The position numbers and the translations under genes were made by a program. A DNA stretch of 64,000 bases, from NCBI GenBank assembly GCA_004297465.1, contig SCUB01000001.1:682001-746000 (forward strand), in the 5' to 3' direction. Below, one piece after another: positions 59,648 through 64,000 of the stretch. How positions within the stretch are numbered: the stretch's first letter is position 1; the number at the start of each line of letters is the position of its first letter. The notes below the pieces were generated by a model that did no database searches, had not been told where the DNA came from, and saw nothing but the letters and a program-made list of their open reading frames with translations. The DNA is from Xanthobacteraceae bacterium (GTDB lineage Bacteria; Pseudomonadota; Alphaproteobacteria; Rhizobiales; Xanthobacteraceae).

Positions 59648-61288
59648 TCAGCCATGGATGGCGGCCGCCGAACCGACCTGCTGGCGCAGCACGAATTTCT
59701 GCACCTTGCCGGTCGAGGTTTTGGAGATCGGCCCGAACACGAACTGCTTGGGTGTCTTGAACGCGGCGAGCCGCTCGCGGCAGAACGCGTTGAGCTCGGC
59801 TTCGGTCGCCTGCGCGCCCTCCTTCAGTTCGATGAACGCGCACGGCACCTCGCCCCATTTCGGATCGGGCTTGGCCACCACGGCGGCCACCAGCACCGCG
59901 GGATGCTTGTAGAGCACATCCTCGACCTCGACCGAGGAGATGTTCTCGCCACCTGAGATGATGATGTCCTTGGAGCGGTCCTTGATCACCACATAGCCGT
60001 CGGGATCGAGCACCGCGAGATCGCCGGTGTGGAACCAGCCGCCGGCAAAGCTGGCCTGGGTCGCCTTCGGGTTCTTCAGGTAGCCCTTCATGACGATGTT
60101 GCCGCGGAACATCACCTCGCCCATGGTTTCGCCATCGGCCGGCACGACCCGCATCGTCTCCGGATTGATGACGGTGACGGCTTCCTCCAGGTGATACGGC
60201 ACGCCCTGGCGGCGGTTGAGCTGGGCGCGCTCCTCCATCGGCAGGGCGTCCCAGCCGGGCTGCTGCGCGCACACCGCGGCCGGGCCGTAGACTTCGGTCA
60301 GGCCATAGACATGAGTGAGCCGGATGCCGGCCTTCTCCGCGCCTTCGAGCACGGCGACTGGCGGCGCGGCGCCGGCGATGAGGCCGGCGATCTGGCGCGT
60401 CGGCTTGCGGGAGGCGGCCTGCGGCGAATTGATGAGCGCATTATAGACAATCGGCGCGCCACACATATGGGTGACGCCGTATTTGTCGATCAGCTCGAAG
60501 ATTTTTGCCGGATCGACCTTGCGCAGACAGACGTTGACGCCGGCCACGGCCGCGATGGTCCACGGGAAGCACCAGCCGTTGCAGTGGAACATCGGCAGCG
60601 TCCACAGGTAGACCGGATGCGCCGGCATGCTCCACGACACGATGTTGCTGACCGCGTTGAGATACGCGCCACGATGGTGGTAGACGACGCCCTTGGGATC
60701 GCCGGTGGTGCCCGAGGTGTAGTTGAGCGTGATGGAGTCCCACTCGTCGGGCGGCAGCTTCCAGGTGAAATCCGGATCGCCCGCGGCGATGAAATCCTCG
60801 TATTCGACCTCGCCGATGCGCTGGCCCCCGAACGCCTTGTCGTCGACATCGATGACAAACGGCTTTGCGCCCTTCATCAGCGCCAGCGCGCGCGTGATGA
60901 CGGGCCCGAACTCGGGGTCGACCAGCAGCACCCTGGCCTCGCCGTGGTCGAGCATGAAGGCGATGGCCTCGGCGTCGAGGCGGATGTTGAGGGTGTTGAG
61001 CACCGCGCCGATCATCGGCACCGCGAACGCGCTCTCGTACATCGCCGGAATGTTCGGCAGCATCGCCGCCACGGTATCGTTCACCCCGATGCCGCGCGCG
61101 GCGAGCGCCGAGGCGAAGCGGCGGCAGCGCGCGTAAGTTTCCCGCCAGGTGAAGGCGCGGTCCTCATAGACCATGCTGGTGAGTTGGGGATGGACGCTGG
61201 CGGTGCGCTCGATGAAGCTGAGCGGCGACAGCGGTACGTAATTGGCGGCGTTCTTGTCGAGGTCCGTCGCATATGCGCTCGTGGGCAT
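59648..61288 (-). CDS. AMP-forming acyl-CoA synthetase (546 aa)
   Basis: The adenylation motif LNYTSGTTGDPKGVVYHHRG, a second core GLTEVYGP, and the C-terminal KDIIISGGENISSVEVEDVL with SKTSTGKVQKF (catalytic Lys, target of acylation) are clear. Substrate is not deducible; it heads the transporter operon, so it probably activates the imported acid. RBS GGGAG before ATG 61288. Confidence 0.9.
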   Translation of the reverse strand: MPTSAYATDLDKNAANYVPLSPLSFIERTASVHPQLTSMVYEDRAFTWRETYARCRRFASALAARGIGVNDTVAAMLPNIPAMYESAFAVPMIGAVLNTLNIRLDAEAIAFMLDHGEARVLLVDPEFGPVITRALALMKGAKPFVIDVDDKAFGGQRIGEVEYEDFIAAGDPDFTWKLPPDEWDSITLNYTSGTTGDPKGVVYHHRGAYLNAVSNIVSWSMPAHPVYLWTLPMFHCNGWCFPWTIAAVAGVNVCLRKVDPAKIFELIDKYGVTHMCGAPIVYNALINSPQAASRKPTRQIAGLIAGAAPPVAVLEGAEKAGIRLTHVYGLTEVYGPAAVCAQQPGWDALPMEERAQLNRRQGVPYHLEEAVTVINPETMRVVPADGETMGEVMFRGNIVMKGYLKNPKATQASFAGGWFHTGDLAVLDPDGYVVIKDRSKDIIISGGENISSVEVEDVLYKHPAVLVAAVVAKPDPKWGEVPCAFIELKEGAQATEAELNAFCRERLAAFKTPKQFVFGPISKTSTGKVQKFVLRQQVGSAAAIHG

Positions 61289-61540
61289 CGACGTGTCTCC
61301 CTTCCTCACGGAAGCGTAGGGGGCCGCTCCGTGACAGTCCCAGGCCGCGGCCTTGTAAAGGCTGACCTGTGTCGCTGCATTATTGACAGGCATTTGTCCG
61401 ACCGCCAGTGCTATTTAAGTTTAACTGAGGCATCGTCGCGCATTCTGGTAAACACCGGCGGCAAAGGATGGACGCGGGAAAGCTTGCGGCGGCGGTTTCC
61501 CATTCCCGGACATGGCACCGGCGGAGAAGGACATTCCCTC

Positions 61541-61990
61541 ATGCGTTATCTTCACACGATGCTGCGGGTTCGCGACCTCGACGCCGCCCTGCGCTTCTTC
61601 TGCGACGCGCTCGGCCTCGAACAGGTCCAGCGCATCGACAGTGACCGGGGCCGGTTCACGCTGATATTCCTTGCGGCGCCGGCGGACAGCGCCCGCGTGG
61701 ACGGGACGAAAGGACGCGGCGCCCCGCTCATCGAGCTGACCTGGAACTGGGACGCCGAGGACTATGGCGATGCACGCTATTTCGGCCACCTCGCCTTCGA
61801 GGTCGATGATATCTATGCCGCCTGTGACCGCCTGATGAAGGCCGGCGTCACCATCAACCGGCCGCCGCGCGACGGCGCGATGGCGTTTGTGCGCTCGCCC
61901 GACCGCCAATCGGTCGAACTCCTGCAAAAGGGCGCGGCGCTGGCCCCGGCCGAGCCGTGGCTGTCGATGCCCAATACCGGGCACTGGTAA
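61541..61990 (+). CDS. Glyoxalase I-like VOC-family protein (149 aa)
   Basis: Glyoxalase I metal ligands are in place: His5 (YLHTMLRV), Glu65 (LIELTWNWD), His83 (FGHLAFEVDD) and Glu126 (QSVELLQ). It probably is a lactoylglutathione lyase that removes methylglyoxal. GAAGGA lies upstream of the ATG. Confidence 0.85.
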   Translation: MRYLHTMLRVRDLDAALRFFCDALGLEQVQRIDSDRGRFTLIFLAAPADSARVDGTKGRGAPLIELTWNWDAEDYGDARYFGHLAFEVDDIYAACDRLMKAGVTINRPPRDGAMAFVRSPDRQSVELLQKGAALAPAEPWLSMPNTGHW

Positions 61991-62197
61991 TCGCGCCAGC
62001 ATGCTTTTGCTCGCGTGAAGGATCACGGGCCGCGCGCCTCCGCCAATTGCAGGACTGCGGCAACACTGCCCGGCGATCTTTATGCAAGTGTGTGCGGATT
62101 GTATCGAATTGTGACCGGCTGCCGCCGCTTTCTTCCCAAGCGGGACAAAGTGCCTATACTTTGCCCAACGGACCCTTAGCGCCCTCTCCGGACCGCC

Positions 62198-63880
62198 ATG
62201 ACTCAAGCGCCACTCCTGCCGGACCACACGCTGGCATTCTCCCGACTGGACGAGCGGCGGCGCTTCGAATTGCTGCAGGGCGGACTCGACCTGATCGATC
62301 AGGGATTGACCGTGTTCGACGGCGATCTGCGACTGGTGGCCTGGAACCAGCGGTTCTTCACGCTACTGGAATTTCCGATGGAGCTCGCCCGGGTCGGCAC
62401 CCCGTTCGCCGAATTCATGCGCTTCAACGCATTGCGCGGCGAATACGGCGAGGGCGACATCGAGAGCCAGGTCGCCGAGCGCGTGCGTCTGGCGCGCTCG
62501 TTCCAGCCGCATTACCTCGAACGCAAGCGGCCCAACGGCTCGATTATCGCGGTGCGCGGCGAGCCCCTGCCCCATCGCGGCTTTGTCACCATCTACACCG
62601 ACATTACCCGGCAGCGCGACCACCAGCGCCTGATCGAGGAGCGCAACGTCGAGCTTGACGCCCGCGTGCGCGAACGCACCGCCGAACTCGAAGCCGCCAA
62701 TGCAGGGCTGCACCGGGCCATGGCCGACCAGAAACGCATGAGCGCGGCGCTGGTCCAGGCTCAGAAAATGGAAGCCGTCGGCAAGCTGACCGGCGGGCTT
62801 GCCCACGACTTCAACAACCTCTTGACCATCGTCATCGCCAACCTCGCCGAACTGCGCGAGCGGCACAACACCGGCGCCGAGTTCAACGAATTCCTCGACC
62901 CCGCCATCGCCGCCGCGCGGCGCGGCGCCGACATCACCCGCCGCCTGCTCGCCTTCGCGCGCCAGCAGCCGCTGGAACCGCGCTCGGTGGAGGTCAACGG
63001 CGTGGTTTCCAATATCCTGACGCTGCTGCGGCGCTCGCTGCCCGCCAGCATCGGCATCGCCACCCAATCCCCGGACGGCGAGCTATTCTGTCTGGTCGAT
63101 CCAGCCCAGTTGGAGAACACGCTGCTCAATCTCGCGCTCAACGCCCGCGACGCCATGCCGAAGGGCGGCGGCCTCGTCATCCGCATCGGCCGCCATGTCG
63201 TCACCGACAAGGAAGCCGCCGAGCTGGATATCGCGCCGGACCGCTATGTCTCGCTCGCAGTCGAGGATACCGGAACGGGCATGGATCCGGCGACGCTGAC
63301 GCGGGTGTTCGAGCCGTTCTACACCAGCAAGGAATTCGGCGCCGGCAGCGGACTGGGACTCTCGATGGTGTACGGCTTCGCCCGGCAGTCGGGTGGCGCC
63401 GTCCGCATCCGCAGCGAGCCGGGCAACGGCACCATTGTCACGCTGCTGCTGCGCGAGGGCAGCAAGGCCTGCGCCGCCGCCACCGAACCGCCGCGCACCG
63501 CCAGGTCGCCTCGCGGGGCGCGCCATGTCGCGCTGCTGGTGGAGGACGACACCGATGTGCGCACCGTGATCCGCCGCCAACTGACCGACCTCGGCCATCT
63601 GGTGATCGAGGCCGGCGGCGGCATCGAAGCCGCCAACATCCTGGAGAACGTGCCCGAACTGTCGCTGCTGGTGTCCGACATCATGATGCCCGGCGATCTC
63701 GACGGCCGCCGGCTGGCCGAACAGGCGCGGCGCCGCCGCCCCGACCTGCCGGTCGTGCTCATCACCGGCTATGCCGAGCGGCTCGATGGACCCGACAACG
63801 CCGGACAGGCCTTCGTCGTGCTCGGCAAGCCCTGCACCCGCGAGGAACTGGCCGCCGCCATCGACGAGGCCACCGCATGA
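62198..63880 (+). CDS. Hybrid histidine kinase: PAS, kinase and receiver (560 aa)
   Basis: A PAS-like domain (about 25-145: DLIDQGLTVFDGDLRLVAWNQRFFTLLEFP) is followed by a coiled coil, a dimerisation/phosphoacceptor motif GGLAHDFNNLL, an ATPase domain with NARDAMP, DTGTGMD and GAGSGLGLSMVYGF, and a C-terminal receiver with LVSDIMMPGDLDG. No membrane helix, so a cytoplasmic sensor. Overlaps the next gene as ATGA. Confidence 0.9.
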   Translation: MTQAPLLPDHTLAFSRLDERRRFELLQGGLDLIDQGLTVFDGDLRLVAWNQRFFTLLEFPMELARVGTPFAEFMRFNALRGEYGEGDIESQVAERVRLARSFQPHYLERKRPNGSIIAVRGEPLPHRGFVTIYTDITRQRDHQRLIEERNVELDARVRERTAELEAANAGLHRAMADQKRMSAALVQAQKMEAVGKLTGGLAHDFNNLLTIVIANLAELRERHNTGAEFNEFLDPAIAAARRGADITRRLLAFARQQPLEPRSVEVNGVVSNILTLLRRSLPASIGIATQSPDGELFCLVDPAQLENTLLNLALNARDAMPKGGGLVIRIGRHVVTDKEAAELDIAPDRYVSLAVEDTGTGMDPATLTRVFEPFYTSKEFGAGSGLGLSMVYGFARQSGGAVRIRSEPGNGTIVTLLLREGSKACAAATEPPRTARSPRGARHVALLVEDDTDVRTVIRRQLTDLGHLVIEAGGGIEAANILENVPELSLLVSDIMMPGDLDGRRLAEQARRRRPDLPVVLITGYAERLDGPDNAGQAFVVLGKPCTREELAAAIDEATA

Positions 63881-64000
63881 GCGGCAGCTTGAACCCAGCG
63901 CCCGAGCCGCGCAGCATCTTTGTCGTCGAGGACACCGCCGATGTCGCGCGCGTGCTGTGCACGACATTGACCAATTTCGGCTTCCGCCCCGAACATTTCC
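63877..64000 (+). CDS. Response regulator, N-terminal fragment (window edge)
   Basis: About 41 residues are visible: SIFVVEDTADVARVLCTTLTNFGF, the opening of a receiver domain with the acidic pair Glu-Asp. It overlaps the kinase stop (ATGA), so it is probably the kinase's partner. Confidence 0.75.
   Translation, partial: MSGSLNPAPEPRSIFVVEDTADVARVLCTTLTNFGFRPEHF

Noticed and set aside
60029-61990. Plus-strand ORF of 653 codons ending in the glyoxalase-like sequence
   Set aside because: Only the last 149 codons from ATG 61541 are a real protein; the rest is antisense to the acyl-CoA synthetase.

Overview
The window is a high-GC segment of an alphaproteobacterial chromosome. It is probably from the Hyphomicrobiales, and most like the Bradyrhizobium/Rhodopseudomonas group judging by a leucine-degradation cluster, a Liv-type ABC transporter operon, an NDUFS4-like complex I protein and a double cold-shock-domain protein. 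About two thirds of it (391-44536) is one apparently complete temperate siphophage prophage, inserted in the 3' half of a tRNA-Arg(TCT) gene. A 45-bp exact direct repeat (391-435 and 44492-44536) marks attL and attR, and a tyrosine integrase sits beside attR.

Prophage layout. The late operon runs on the minus strand from about 23.5 kb down to 1.5 kb: small and large terminase, small head-completion protein, lambda-type portal, S49 prohead protease, scaffold-like protein, decoration protein, Mu gpT-type capsid, FII-like connector, tail terminator, tail tube, frameshifted tail-assembly chaperone, short tape measure, distal-tail and baseplate genes in gene-transfer-agent-like order, fibres, M15 endolysin, holin- and spanin-like proteins. 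The early operon also runs on the minus strand, from a Cro-like gene at 36.87 kb through many small overlapping genes, a GapR-like protein, an AAA+ ATPase, a ParB/MT-A70 adenine methylase fusion, a diversity-generating retroelement (DGR), a C5 cytosine methylase, a replication initiator carrying an iteron origin, and a NusG-like antiterminator that sits at the head of the late genes. A CI-type repressor with five matching operators (three between cro and cI, two near 38.07 kb) controls the switch. A plus-strand operon (38.9-44.5 kb) carries a second DGR target, small regulators, a DUF5131 protein, an ASCH protein, an excisionase-like gene and the integrase.

The most notable system is the DGR. 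A reverse transcriptase (YMDD, IGxxxSQ), an Avd protein and a 126-bp template repeat (TR) lie beside one target gene whose variable repeat (VR1) differs from TR at 9 positions. A second target gene, about 10 kb away on the opposite strand and in another operon, has VR2 differing at 13 positions. All 22 differences fall on TR adenines. Both VRs are followed by the same block ending in an 8-bp-stem, GACA-loop hairpin that TR lacks. Neither target lies in the tail module.

Host flank (44.5-64 kb): an RcnA-like Ni/Co exporter; a leucine-catabolism operon (HMG-CoA lyase, methylcrotonyl-CoA carboxylase subunits, enoyl-CoA hydratase) divergent from a TetR regulator; an NDUFS4-like protein; tRNA-Pro(TGG); a DUF192 protein; a cold-shock protein; an operon of acyl-CoA synthetase, livGFKHM and a sirtuin; a glyoxalase-like protein; and a hybrid histidine kinase followed by a response regulator cut by the window edge. 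To the left of the tRNA is only the N-terminus of an exported protein. All family assignments were made by reading motifs and gene order; no database search was possible.
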